From contig WKLE02001506.1 of NCBI GenBank assembly GCA_014885115.2, positions 1-30,284 on the forward strand: DNA of 30,284 nt. Direction: 5' to 3'. Of this stretch, positions 10,634-20,849 are shown piece after piece. This DNA is from Asterionellopsis glacialis. Lineage: Eukaryota > Bacillariophyta > Plagiogrammaphyceae > Rhaphoneidales > Asterionellopsidaceae. The position numbers and the translations under genes are program-made. Position 1 is the stretch's first letter. Every line of letters starts with the position of its first letter. A model generated the notes under the pieces. The model had not been told where the DNA came from. It searched no databases and saw nothing but the letters and a program-made list of their open reading frames with translations.

Positions 10634-12656
10634 ATGGTTGATTTCGATACCCTCCTTGAGGACCCCAAGGTCCTAGCAGGGATTGGTGTTGGACTGTTAA
10701 CTTTGATCTTGATTTTAACATCTGGATCTCAAAAAGAGGAAGTGAAAGAAGTTGCCAGCATTGGGTAAGTGGAAAAAATCATATCATGAAGGATACTTTG
10801 CTTGCTAGAATTTTTTATACTGTATATTACAGTGTTATCTTGAGGGCATGGTTATTTTGTAGTTATGCTTTTATACGAAACGCATGTCATGGGTAGTGTC
10901 TGACTGTCTATTTTTTAAATTCTAATGACCTTGTCACATACAAACAACCACAAAAAACAGAAAGAAGAAGAAGAAGAAGTCCGCCGCTTCCAAGTCCAAA
11001 TCTGCGCCAGCTCCTGTACCAGCCCCGGAACCAGTCCCAGCTGAAACAAACGGTGGTAGTGCTGAAGCTGCATCGGCAACGACTTCAACCAACGCAAGTA
11101 AGAATAAGAAGAAGCGTAACAAGAAAAAGAAGGCTAAGCAAGATGCAGCTGCACAAGAACACGAAGCGATCGAAAGTAGTAAGAAGGATGATACGCCAGA
11201 GCTTGTAGATGAAGAAGACGATGACGAGGACGAAGATGAGGAAGATCAAGCAGCTCGTCTCCTCGGATTGCAAGTGAAGAAGCCAAAGTCCGTTGCTTCA
11301 GCCAGTAACAGCGGAAGTGGAGGTGCTGATGGTGAATCTAAAAAGAAGAAGAAAAAGAAGAAAAAGGCCGCCGCTGAGGAAATGAAAGAGGACGTTAGTG
11401 GTGCTGTTGGAGATGACTTTGCCCAGGTAGAATCCAGGTCACGAAAGGGCAAGACTGATGCATCCGCTACTGCCGCTGAACCAACCATCATGCTATCAAT
11501 CGGATCTGACCCAGCTCTTATCATTGGACACGGTGGTTCTGTCATTCAGAATATCGAAAACACTTCCGGAGCTAAGCTTGACATTTTGAAGAATACACCC
11601 GTACCCAACCAAAACACTGTTCGCATCACAGCTGACTCAGAGCAAAACATTGCACAAGCTATGGAAATGGTACAATCTATTCTTGATGCTGAAGCAAAGC
11701 GAAAGGCCAATCTAAAGAGTGTTACCTTGACATCTGCTGACATTAAAGGTCCCGATGGTGTGAAGGCTATTATTGGACGTGGTGGACAAAACATTAAGGA
11801 AATTCAATCCCAATGTGATGGAGTCAAATTCGATGCCGATGTTGAGCAGGGTACCGTTATTATTGCAGGACCCAAGGATATGGTTGATAAGGCAATCACT
11901 CTCTGTAAGAATGCAGTCTTTGGTGAAACACAGGATAGTATGGACCTTAAAACGCGTTCGGCTGTCAACATTGTCTTTGGTAAGGAATTTGCCACCATTC
12001 GTGGACTGCAAAATACAACTGGAGCCAAGCTTGATGTCGAAAAGGGTGGTACCGTCCTTAAATTCAGCGGAAAGGCCGACCAAGTTGCGGCTGCAAGGGA
12101 GGCTGTCAAGGAGCTTCTGAAGCAATGCGCTGGTGTTATCATGTCACTCAAGGCGAGTGATATTGGTGCTGTGTATGGTAAGGCTGGAGCCAACATTCGT
12201 AGAATCCAGGACCGCACGGGTGCATTTGTGGAGGTGGATCAACCTGTTGGGTCTGATGTAGCTAGGTGTACCATTATGGGAGAACCTGCATCTGTTGAAG
12301 AGGCCCGTAAAATGATCCAACGTGCCATTGATGGAGAAATCGAATTGAAACCTGGTCAGATAATGGAAACCATGAATTTGGGTATTGCCACACCTGCTGT
12401 TATTGGTCGGGCTGGGACCAGAGTCAAAGAACTCGAAAGGGCACACTCTGTTCAGATCAATGTCAATAGTGAATCTGGAGTATGCCGCATCGTTGGTATG
12501 CCCAAGGCCGTGGAAAGTGCCCGCAATGCTATTACAGCAATCACGGAGCCACTCATTTTGGCGGAAGAAGCTAAGAAGGAGGCAGATAGAGCCGCTGAAG
12601 CAGGAGATTCTGCATGGCAGGGATCTACAGTTCCCGCCGATGAAGACGGATGGTAA
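10634..12656 (+). CDS. Membrane-anchored protein with five KH domains
   Basis: Two exons, 10634-10764 and 10961-12656, with a 196-nt GT-AG intron, give 608 residues. Residues 13-31 form one membrane helix near the N-terminus. Long Lys-rich and acidic low-complexity stretches fill about residues 45-205. Five KH RNA-binding domains follow, at about 218-288, 296-363, 371-433, 436-502 and 510-576. Their GxxG loops read GHGG, GRGG, GKEF, GKAG and GRAG, so the third has lost the second glycine and may bind RNA poorly. The layout suggests an ER or other membrane anchor with KH domains in the cytosol, recalling vigilin-type multi-KH proteins and basic ribosome-binding membrane proteins. mRNA tethering at a membrane is inference. 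The intron separates the membrane segment from the basic region. Confidence 0.88.
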
Positions 12657-13138
12657 AAAAAAATGAAGAAAGAAAAACAAAGTAATGAAGGAGAAGGTTG
12701 TATATCCCATTCATAAAACTTTTTTGCATGGAAGCAATCTAGCGTGATATAAGGAAGGAGGAAACACATTGTTTTAGAGCCGCATTGATATTGCTTACTT
12801 GCGCGGAGTAAAATAAGTGGTCCTCATCTTATAGCATAACTAATTGATAGAATAGCTAACATTGAGCAGAGTTGCTACCATACACGCAAAATACGTTTCT
12901 TGTCATTTCTTTCACTGGTTTTAATCAAACAAATATTCACTATTACTACATTTCTCCATTATATGAGAAACTTATCAAGCATTTTATTTTTTTTAAATTA
13001 TGTATTGCAGTCATTCTCACATATAAACACCAAGTCAGAACAGAGCTTCGCGGCCTGATGTACCTCTACTCCCATATTGTCTTCCAAATCTAGTAGCACT
13101 AGACCCAGCATTTTTACATCGATGTTCCTAGATCACTC
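12657..13138. other. Convergent spacer between KH and EF-hand genes
   Basis: A 482-bp AT-rich spacer lies between two stop codons on opposite strands. It must contain both 3' UTRs. No coding potential, clear repeat or recurrent 5'-flank word was found. Confidence 0.6.
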
Positions 13139-14161
13139 TTATCTACGGCCATATTGCTTTCTACTAGCAAGTAATTGCTCTAACCTTGATGGTATTAGGT
13201 CTCTCGTAGCGTAGCCACGAGACAAGGTCTGTTGAAGTGGTTCTCTCTCGAAATCTTGACATAGTACTCGAGTCATTTCGTTAGCAACATCCGAAAAATC
13301 AACATTAGCTGGTGAGGCAGCTACAACCTTCTGATAGAATTCAGCAAACTCTTTAAAGTTCAAAGACCTTGACCTGCCCTTCCTCTCATTGCTGGGAGGA
13401 AACAATAGTAATTTATAGTCCTCTTCCATCTGGTCATACACTTTCTTCATCGACCAAGCAATGGAATCAAAGTCCACAGACCCCGTTTCTCTGTAATCAA
13501 GCAACTTGAATAAAAGAATCAATCGTACCATTGCAAATGTATCTATATTCTGAAAGTCGCCAACGTAAGTCCTGTAAAGATCACTCGACGCAGTCTCCTT
13601 GATGACAAATTTACCCTTGTACAACGACACAATCTCCACAATCAAAAAGTGTGCTACATGGTCAATTTCTGTTTCAAGAAATTCAGCCATGGAATTCAGA
13701 AAGTCTACAAACTCCACAGAATCTAACACGCCATCACCAGATGCATCATTGGCAGCGATGCAAAGTTGTGAAGCCTTGAGTGCATCTTCCAGGGAGGAAT
13801 TCGTATGAATCAATTGTAACACATTGGCAAGTTCGACAACTTCGACGTCTCCATCTCTATTCAGATCAATCAAATTAAATGTAAGTGCCACCTTTTGATT
13901 TTGGTCCATGCTATCCAACACATCTAAAAGGTCAAGTTCTGTTTGAGATTTGAATTTATGAAATTCAGCCTTTTGACGAGCCAATTTCGTATACTCCTCA
14001 CCAAATTCAACAACTCCTCCACCCTGACGTTCATTATTATGTTTCATCCATTCGATATACGTAATGGCAACTTCAATAGCACGTCTACGAGCTACAAGCT
14101 TGTTTGCTTCAGGTGTCTTGGGGAGTTGTGACGAACTTGTCCAAAATTTTCCAAAACCCAT
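13139..14161 (-). CDS. EF-hand calcium-binding protein, copy A
   Basis: Single exon, 340 residues. Two adjacent canonical EF-hand loops are visible: D99-E110 (DLNRDGDVEVVE) and D139-E150 (DASGDGVLDSVE), with the acidic residues at positions 1, 5, 9 or equivalent and the glutamate at 12 intact. A third, degenerate hand may lie in the DYRETGSVDFDS segment. An N-terminal helical region with ARRRAIEVAI precedes them. No signal peptide or membrane helix is evident, so the protein is probably cytosolic. It is a tandem paralogue of the gene at 15742-16893 and lies head-to-tail with it. The family could not be named beyond the EF-hand. A calcium sensor role is inferred. Confidence 0.88.
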   Translation of the reverse strand: MGFGKFWTSSSQLPKTPEANKLVARRRAIEVAITYIEWMKHNNERQGGGVVEFGEEYTKLARQKAEFHKFKSQTELDLLDVLDSMDQNQKVALTFNLIDLNRDGDVEVVELANVLQLIHTNSSLEDALKASQLCIAANDASGDGVLDSVEFVDFLNSMAEFLETEIDHVAHFLIVEIVSLYKGKFVIKETASSDLYRTYVGDFQNIDTFAMVRLILLFKLLDYRETGSVDFDSIAWSMKKVYDQMEEDYKLLLFPPSNERKGRSRSLNFKEFAEFYQKVVAASPANVDFSDVANEMTRVLCQDFEREPLQQTLSRGYATRDLIPSRLEQLLASRKQYGRR

Positions 14162-14551
14162 GGTTATAGACTAGTTATTGTCTTCTCCTTTCTACGAATA
14201 TCTCTCTATATTTGCTGTTCCGGTATGGAAGCTGAAACTATGAATTTTTGGACTTGATGATGATCGGGACGAGTTTTCTGTGTTCATTGATGGTGGAAAA
14301 TTATGCACCAGGGTGCGCCGCTGCTTCTTTTATTACAGTCAGTATTGTGTCGTACAAGTTGTCAGGGCGCGCTGGAAATAGAACTGAGGAATATTTTTGA
14401 GAATAGAAAGATCTTGTCCAAATTACTTCTAATGGTATTCATTAGGTCCCCTGATTGGATCTTTTCAGTCCCGGTCATTTTATTGTTCCGGATGACCGCT
14501 TCGCACTGTCTGTACTGTATCCTCCCAGTATCAGTCTACAGTAGGACCTCT

Positions 14552-14560
14552 ACCTGGTAG
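14552..14560. promoter_or_regulatory. TACCTGGTA word 5' of EF-hand copy A
   Basis: An exact reverse-orientation copy of the recurrent TACCAGGTA word lies about 390 bp before the start codon, with GTAGG and TACCTTGTACCCGGTA words nearby. Function is inferred from recurrence only. Confidence 0.28.
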
Positions 14561-15227
14561 GTAGACTCGCCGCCATTCGCAGTGGAACCGGTACAATTAG
14601 GAAATAAGTAGCTCCTCAGTAGAGCTTCTACCTTGTACCCGGTAGTGTATTTCGAAGCGGCGTTTGTCAAATGCGCGCCAAAATAAATAAACGAGTAACT
14701 GCGAAAGATGGGCACGCCCAAAATCCGCAAGAGTTCTGCAACGGTCACTCACTTTATTCTTTCTTTCTTGAACAGCACTGTCGCATCCTGGGTCTATGTG
14801 TAAAGCCCACAAGTTCCCTGATGGTCTCCACCTACTCTCTAAGATACAGAGAGACACCCAACAACATTCCAAGGTTGAGCACATTCTGAGATTGTATGCA
14901 ATATGAGTAGCAACATTGCTTTACGTCACGGCGGCGACACCTACTTCAATTAGATCTACTGCAACTTTAGTACGAAACCAGCTTATACTACTGTTGTGAT
15001 AATGACTTCACCCGAAAATGGATATGTTGATAGAACGTTGAAGACATTCCGTTTTAAAACTAGTAACTTATTTGTCATGGAAATTATTTGGCGAATGAGA
15101 TTTAGTATGCTCCTGTTGCCCCACCAAAACATGAGATAATGTATGATCTTGTTGATTCATACAGTCTTTTTTTAAAAAAATCGTTGACAATGGAAAAGTA
15201 TTTTGCTTTTGATTTACGAATAACTAG

Positions 15228-15250
15228 GATTTATTTCATTGAAATAAATC
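15228..15250. repeat. 23-bp AT-rich palindrome
   Basis: The arms GATTTATTTCA and TGAAATAAATC are perfect reverse complements around a single central T. It lies about 490 bp past the stop codon of EF-hand copy B. It could be an RNA stem or a protein-binding dyad, or chance in AT-rich DNA. Confidence 0.6.
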
Positions 15251-15741
15251 TAATCACATGGCATCATTCATCGTCATGAACATCTCTAAATTGGGCAATT
15301 ATTATGTTTGTGGTAGAACGGTGAAGCGGTCGTCAGAACGTTGCTGCCGTTAAGTTATCAGATAGTATGCCCCAGTTCTAATTCGATAATAAGATTTTTT
15401 TAAAAAATACAGTACTGTAACTGTGATATCTTTCAATATCAATCTTTCTGCATCGCTATTAGAAAGAAGAACGCGTTGCGTTCAAGACGACTAGCTTTGG
15501 CAACGAAATTTCTGAAATCTTCGTACTATATTCCTCGGAGGTTAGGTGTTTACAATACGGCAAATACTGCTATAAAAAGAGAGGACAAGCTATATTTTAT
15601 CAGACCTATAACATCAAGTCATTTGTGTTTATGAAATGTGAAATCTAATGCTCATAGTAAGTAAACCATTAACCCTCTTGTGTATAAGTATGGCAAGAAA
15701 CAACAAAAAATCATGCAATCAATATGGCGTCTTTACAGATA

Positions 15742-16893
15742 TCACTTTGGGTTACGAAACGTATCAAGGACTACAGTCAAACTTATACGGCGGCCAGTGG
15801 TCGTATGATGATGGCCCTCAAATTCCTCATTCTCAGACGTAAATGAGTCATGCTTTTCTTCACTCACAACCCCTTCTCCTTCTTCTTGTACATCGTTAAC
15901 TGCAGTATGCTCCGCTCTTACTGGCGTTAGTTTGGGTAACGAGTTATCACGAAGTACCCGAAGTGCATTCTTATGAAAAGGTCCTTTTTTGAGGTCCACA
16001 CAGAGGGCATGAGTCATCTCGTTGGCAACATCATCAAAGTCGACATTAGCCGGTGAAGCGGCTATGACCTTCTGATAGAAATCAACAAAATCTGTAAAGG
16101 ACAAAGACCTTGGCCTGTTCTTTCTTTCACTTCGCGGAGGAAACAACAGTAGTTTATAATCTTTTTGCATGTGGTTATGAACTGTCTTCATCGATTGTGC
16201 AACATCGTCAAAGTCCACATACCCAATTTCTTTGTAATCGAGCAACTGAAATAGAAGAATCAATCGTACCATTGCAAATGTATCTATATGCTGAAAATCG
16301 CCAGTGTATTTCATGAATAGATCACTGGTTGTAGTCTCCTTGATGACAAATCTGCCCTTGTATAGAGATACAATCTCCACAATCAAAAAGTGTGCTACAT
16401 GGTCAATTTCTGTTTCAAGAAATTCAGCCATGGAATTCAGAAAGTCTACAAACTCTACAGAATCCAGCATTCCATCGCCAGATGCATCGTTGGCTGTTAC
16501 GCAAAGTTGCGAAGTTTTCAGTGCTTCTTCAAGCGAGGAGTTTGCACGGATCAACTGGAGAACTTTTGCCAATTCGACGACTTCGATTTTACCATCTCTG
16601 TTTAAGTCTATCAAATTGAAGACTAGAGAAACCTTTTGATCTGTATTCATGTCATCCAACACATCTAAGAGGTCTAGCTCAGTTTGGGATTTCAGTTTGT
16701 GAAACAAAGCTTTCTGACGTGCTAATGCTATGTATCCTATACCAAAGTCAACTCCTTCATTTCTCTCATTTTTCATCCATTCGGTGTAAGCAATGGCAAC
16801 CTCAATGGCACGCCTACGAGCCACAAGCTTGTTAGCCTCACACATCTTGAGGGTTTGTGGCGACGAACTAGTCCAAAGCTTCTCTAAAATCAT
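15742..16893 (-). CDS. EF-hand calcium-binding protein, copy B
   Basis: Single exon, 383 residues, paralogous to copy A along almost all of its length. The two EF-hand loops are D96-E107 (DLNRDGKIEVVE) and D136-E147 (DASGDGMLDSVE), both complete. A degenerate hand aligns with DYKEIGYVDFDD. The first loop has K where copy A has D at position 7, which may change calcium affinity. The last 50 or so residues differ from copy A: an acidic, His- and Thr-containing tail (EEGEGVVSEEK, then GHHHTTTGRRIS) replaces its short basic end. Within the shared part an 86-nt stretch is identical at DNA level to copy A. A cytosolic calcium sensor is inferred. Confidence 0.88.
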   Translation of the reverse strand: MILEKLWTSSSPQTLKMCEANKLVARRRAIEVAIAYTEWMKNERNEGVDFGIGYIALARQKALFHKLKSQTELDLLDVLDDMNTDQKVSLVFNLIDLNRDGKIEVVELAKVLQLIRANSSLEEALKTSQLCVTANDASGDGMLDSVEFVDFLNSMAEFLETEIDHVAHFLIVEIVSLYKGRFVIKETTTSDLFMKYTGDFQHIDTFAMVRLILLFQLLDYKEIGYVDFDDVAQSMKTVHNHMQKDYKLLLFPPRSERKNRPRSLSFTDFVDFYQKVIAASPANVDFDDVANEMTHALCVDLKKGPFHKNALRVLRDNSLPKLTPVRAEHTAVNDVQEEGEGVVSEEKHDSFTSENEEFEGHHHTTTGRRISLTVVLDTFRNPK

Positions 16894-18061
16894 TGTTAGA
16901 TCAGTTCTTTTGGTGTCTTTATAAGCAACAAGTGCTCGCTTTTTTGAAAACAGGAATGAAAATAAATTACAACGTTGTGTAGTTGCTAGAGAAGAGCTCT
17001 CTAGAGTAGTAGCAGTTAGGAAGGTAGGACGAAAGCCAAAATTTTATTTCATGTGTTAAGGGTTTTGGCAACATTTTTTTTCTTTTTATGTACATTCAGT
17101 ACCAGGTAATAGTCCGATTACCCTGAGGTAAGATTTATCCCTCCTAATTTGACACTTATAGAGTGCATTCCCGTCCATAATACTTTCATTTTATTTGAAG
17201 AAGAAGGAGATGTCAAAGACGATGACGTCGGTCAGCTTCTTCTATATATAATTAAAAATATTGACATTTGACGGTATGGTACTATTAGACGTAGGAATCT
17301 GCCTGTACCTGTAGTACTTTGTATTTTTTGAATGTACCTTATGGCACCCGGTACTCAAAAATAAAGGGGGTTATATTGTAAAACAGAAGAAGAGAACAAC
17401 AACAATAGAAAATACAAAATTGAACACGCTCAAGTATCCCAGAACACACATCATCGACTCAGAGGCGAAAAAGTAAAACATACAAACATGAACCAATTAT
17501 TGTATGAGTGCATACTATAAAATGCAAAGTATATCCCTTGTCCCTCCACTCGAAAGATAAGAGATAGCCACCAGGCCCATACATATTTTATCATATTCTT
17601 TTTAATAATACAAAAGACATAGATAAAGAATACTTGAAAAGTCTGATTGCTTGGTTTGCCTACCAAACCCTGCGGTAGCTTGGGAGTATAATGCATGTGC
17701 TGTCCTAAAATCGAAGAAAATATCTTTCACTCACGGGAACAAATTGCAAAACCATGTCTTGCTATCTTCGCTCAACAAGGGAATACCTTCTTAGGAACAG
17801 CACCTATATTAGCATGATTTCGATCTTGTATGTAACCAACAGTATATCGAGATGTTACACCTTTTGTAAACAAACAATAAAATTGGAAATCATTATTGAT
17901 CCTAGAGCAAAAAATTATAGTAAGTATAATTCTTTGCAATATGCAAAAGTGTATCTAAAAAAGCCCATTACAATGCTCTATTACAGTTTCTACGATCGCT
18001 TTAGCTATGGTGCAAATCTAGCTTGATGTTCTACATATTTCCAATGCCTCGAGAAAATTGT
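16894..18061. other. Spacer between EF-hand copy B and the fibrillin gene
   Basis: The left part is the 5' flank of EF-hand copy B and carries both recurrent words. The right part, about 17400-18061, is very AT-rich and should hold the 3' UTR of the coiled-coil fibrillin gene. No convincing coding region or RNA gene was seen. Confidence 0.55.
16999..17108. promoter_or_regulatory. CTCTAGAG and TACCAGGTA words 5' of EF-hand copy B
   Basis: CTCTAGAG lies at 16999-17006 and TACCAGGTA at 17100-17108, about 105 and 205 bp before the start codon. This is one of three 5' flanks in the window with exact copies of both words. Role inferred. Confidence 0.33.
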
Positions 18062-20002
18062 TTAGACAGACTCTTCGTCGTCGATCTTGACATAAACAAA
18101 CATACTATCAGCGTCGTCATAACGAATGATTAGCATCTCATCATCCAAATATGTCACATCGAAGTCTCCTGGTGAACTTTCTGGGCTGGTACCTGGTATG
18201 GGCGGAAGGTTTTCGGGGACATCAAATTCTATCGGTGGTAGAAAGTCTGCATCTACACCAAATACTGCTATGGGGCTGATTTTCACGGATTCGTACGTCA
18301 GACTAATTCTCGTGGGCATTTGTTGATCGCGGGACGCTTTTGTGGTTACTTTAGCTCGTAGTAGTGAAGCTCTATCTGACCCAGGAGGTAATAGGTTTTC
18401 AAATTTAGGAATCAGGTCAATCACATTTGTAACCATTGGTGGATCAAAAATCTGATAAATCCCACTGACAGTTGTCAGTGGTGAAGCTCCGAGTACTAGC
18501 ACATCGTACGCAGTTGTCCATACCATTCGCCAAGAACCTTGAAGAGGGGAATCAGTAGAGTCACCTTCAATGCCTCGGGAGGCATCTTTTTCTTCGTTTA
18601 AGCGTTCCAACTTCTTAACAACCCCGTTAGCTTCTCGTCTGGCGTCAGCATTTGCACTGAAGCCTCGATCAAATGACGCACCAATTTTCAATAGATGGTG
18701 TTTCCACATCGACGCATGCATGCGTTCTTTTACCACCTCTCTTTGGGATTGCAACGATTCCAACTGCTCTACAGCAAAGTCTTTTTCAGCTATTACAGAA
18801 TGAAGTTTTGCTTCTACAGATGACAGATCAGATCTTAAGTTAGAAATTTCGCCTTCAAGGCTTTCAATTTTTAAGTTTGATTCATCTAGAGCACTTTCTT
18901 TTTCCTCGACTTGGGCAAGGGCCTCATCTCGCTCCTTCGTGAGCATGATAATCTTTGCATCGAGTTCAGTTTCTTTTCGTGACATTTCTTCTTTCTCAGT
19001 GGAAAGTGATAAAATCTGGGAATTTGCTTCCTCCAATCGTTCCTCTAGATCCTTCTTCTCAGACATGAGATTCTTTGACATTTCAACCTGCTCAGAAGCC
19101 AGCCCTTGAATTTTCTTAGATGCTGCCTTCAAACGATTCAGTCTAGTCAACATAGCCTCCTTTTCCTTAGCAAGTGTATGGACTTGATCGCTTGTACCTA
19201 ATAAACGCTTCTCAATGGCTGCTTTGTCAGACTCAAGATTCTTTTTCATCTCATCTTTCGCAGTAGCAAGTTCTTGGTACTCAGTATTTGCTGTTTCTAA
19301 TCGAGTTTCGATCTCTCTCAACCTTTTCTCAATGTCTAGTTTCTCGGACTCTAGATTTTCTGCCATTTCCGTTTTTTCGTCGGCAAGTATTTGGATTTGG
19401 GAATTAGCTGCTTCCATACGATTAAGTCTATTTAACATGGATTCTTTCTCGGCAGCGAGTATTTTGATTTGTGAATTGGCCTCTTCGAGTCGATTAGAAA
19501 TTCGGAGCTTATCTGACTTTAATCTATTAGACATCTCTTCTTTTTCCATAGCAAGTTTTCTTATTTGCGCATTAGTGGCTTCCAAACGATTTTCGATATC
19601 CTGCTTCTCCATTTGAAGAGTTTGTGATACAGACTCTTTTTCCGAGGAAAGCGTTTTGATTTGAGATGAAGCTGCTTCCAACCGAATCTCGATATCTCTT
19701 TTGTAAGCTTCCAAGGATTGGACTTGTCCTTCTAGGGAATGATGCTTATGCTCCAGAGCAGTAATAACTTCAAGAAGTTCTGTTGTAACTTCAGTGAGCA
19801 ATGAAGGAGTCTCACCAAAATCGTCAGGGTTAGCTGATGGATCTACATAGGGATTGAAGTTGTCGCTAGAGTCAGAGCTTGGGCTAGACAAATCATCAAG
19901 ATATCCCATTCTTCGAGCAGTCTTCTTTTGAAATGCTGTCTTTATTTGGAAACCATTTGCAGAAACGGCAAGCAGCATGCACGCCATAGAATGGATCCAC
20001 AT
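18062..20002 (-). CDS. Plastid-targeted coiled-coil protein with C-terminal PAP/fibrillin domain
   Basis: Single exon, 646 residues. The leader has a hydrophobic stretch (CMLLAVSA) ending in NGF, then a basic segment, which is the diatom-type bipartite plastid presequence. Immediately after it comes RMGYLDDLSS, a copy of the YLDxLS motif that is repeated 35 times in the neighbouring giant protein. Residues about 74-430 form a long coiled coil built of recurring units such as LEEANSQI followed by EKExM. Residues about 487-646 match the PAP/fibrillin fold: GSWRMVWTT at its start and FDVTYLDDEMLIIRYDDADSMFVYVK at its end, including the conserved arginine. Fibrillins bind lipids at plastoglobules and thylakoids. 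A long coiled coil in front is unusual, so a tethering or assembly role is inferred. A start at the internal Met6 would also keep the leader. Confidence 0.87.
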   Translation of the reverse strand: MWIHSMACMLLAVSANGFQIKTAFQKKTARRMGYLDDLSSPSSDSSDNFNPYVDPSANPDDFGETPSLLTEVTTELLEVITALEHKHHSLEGQVQSLEAYKRDIEIRLEAASSQIKTLSSEKESVSQTLQMEKQDIENRLEATNAQIRKLAMEKEEMSNRLKSDKLRISNRLEEANSQIKILAAEKESMLNRLNRMEAANSQIQILADEKTEMAENLESEKLDIEKRLREIETRLETANTEYQELATAKDEMKKNLESDKAAIEKRLLGTSDQVHTLAKEKEAMLTRLNRLKAASKKIQGLASEQVEMSKNLMSEKKDLEERLEEANSQILSLSTEKEEMSRKETELDAKIIMLTKERDEALAQVEEKESALDESNLKIESLEGEISNLRSDLSSVEAKLHSVIAEKDFAVEQLESLQSQREVVKERMHASMWKHHLLKIGASFDRGFSANADARREANGVVKKLERLNEEKDASRGIEGDSTDSPLQGSWRMVWTTAYDVLVLGASPLTTVSGIYQIFDPPMVTNVIDLIPKFENLLPPGSDRASLLRAKVTTKASRDQQMPTRISLTYESVKISPIAVFGVDADFLPPIEFDVPENLPPIPGTSPESSPGDFDVTYLDDEMLIIRYDDADSMFVYVKIDDEESV

Positions 20003-20849
20003 GATGCTTTATGATTTTTGCTGAGATAAAAACCTTAATTGTTTTTAGGCCTGAGTGGTGTGCGATATAATGCCCTTTAAAATACAATTTTCTAATCCTT
20101 TTTTCAATTTTATTGTCTCTTGAGGATTGGTCAAGGCGAGCTGGTTCTTTACAAATACGTCGGCACAGTCGTTTCGAACACAAATATGTTTGTTGCGCTT
20201 GATGGGTGTGTTGTGTGTTGTTTCGGGCGGAGACTAGTTGGTAGTTCGTGAAATTAGTTCGATTAGTAGGAACCTACTGTACCTATCTGGTAGGTTTCTA
20301 CGAGAACTACTGTAGGAATGTGACTTGGTCGAAGATATGTGGAGGTCAGTGACGTACCAAGGATTTTAAATATTCATCATACTCAGATATGAATAACAAA
20401 ATTGATTGCGCGAGAGATAATGTTGATGTTTTTACCGGTATGAAGAGTTCGAACTTCCATCAATTTATCCTAACAGGTTGGAAGTACAAAAGCAAAGAAG
20501 GATAAGGATCATAAATCAAGATTTTTGTAGTTGGTATTTCCTGATATAATTATCTGACCAGGCATGAAATGAATTAATCTCTGTCTCAATGGACTTTCAA
20601 GGTCTAGGTACTCATCTCCTCGTCTGACTTCATGCTCCTGTGCAAATTGAATTCCCAAACGGAAAGTGGGAGGCTTGGTCGGACATGTCAGACAATGAAT
20701 TGCTAAAAGGTAAGAAAGGCAATATATTAAAAATAAAATTATGCTTTAAAAATCCATAAGATTATGATTCACCGGTGTAAAGAAAAATGACTGAGCACTG
20801 TTAAAATATTTTCAAAATCAAGTCAAGATTCAATGGCACAGGAATTGCT
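20003..20849. other. Spacer between fibrillin and giant repeat genes
   Basis: It holds the fibrillin gene promoter and the 3' end of the giant gene. A near match to the recurrent word (ATCTGGTAGG) occurs at about 20285-20294, roughly 285 bp before the fibrillin start, with TAGGAACCTACTGTACC next to it. No coding sequence was seen. Confidence 0.5.

Larger units (their letters stand above)
14162..15741. other. Spacer between the EF-hand paralogues
   Basis: The first part is the 5' flank of copy A and the last part is the 3' flank of copy B. It contains one exact TACCTGGTA, a 23-bp palindrome at 15228-15250 and several poly-A/T runs. Open frames are short and featureless. No decayed third EF-hand copy was seen. 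Confidence 0.55.

Noticed and set aside
12144..12710. A 188-residue minus-strand frame over the KH gene
   Set aside because: It is antisense to well-supported KH domains and has no features of its own.
17754..18026. A 90-residue plus-strand frame 3' of the fibrillin gene
   Set aside because: It is AT-rich with no domain, and lies where the 3' UTR of the opposite-strand gene is expected.
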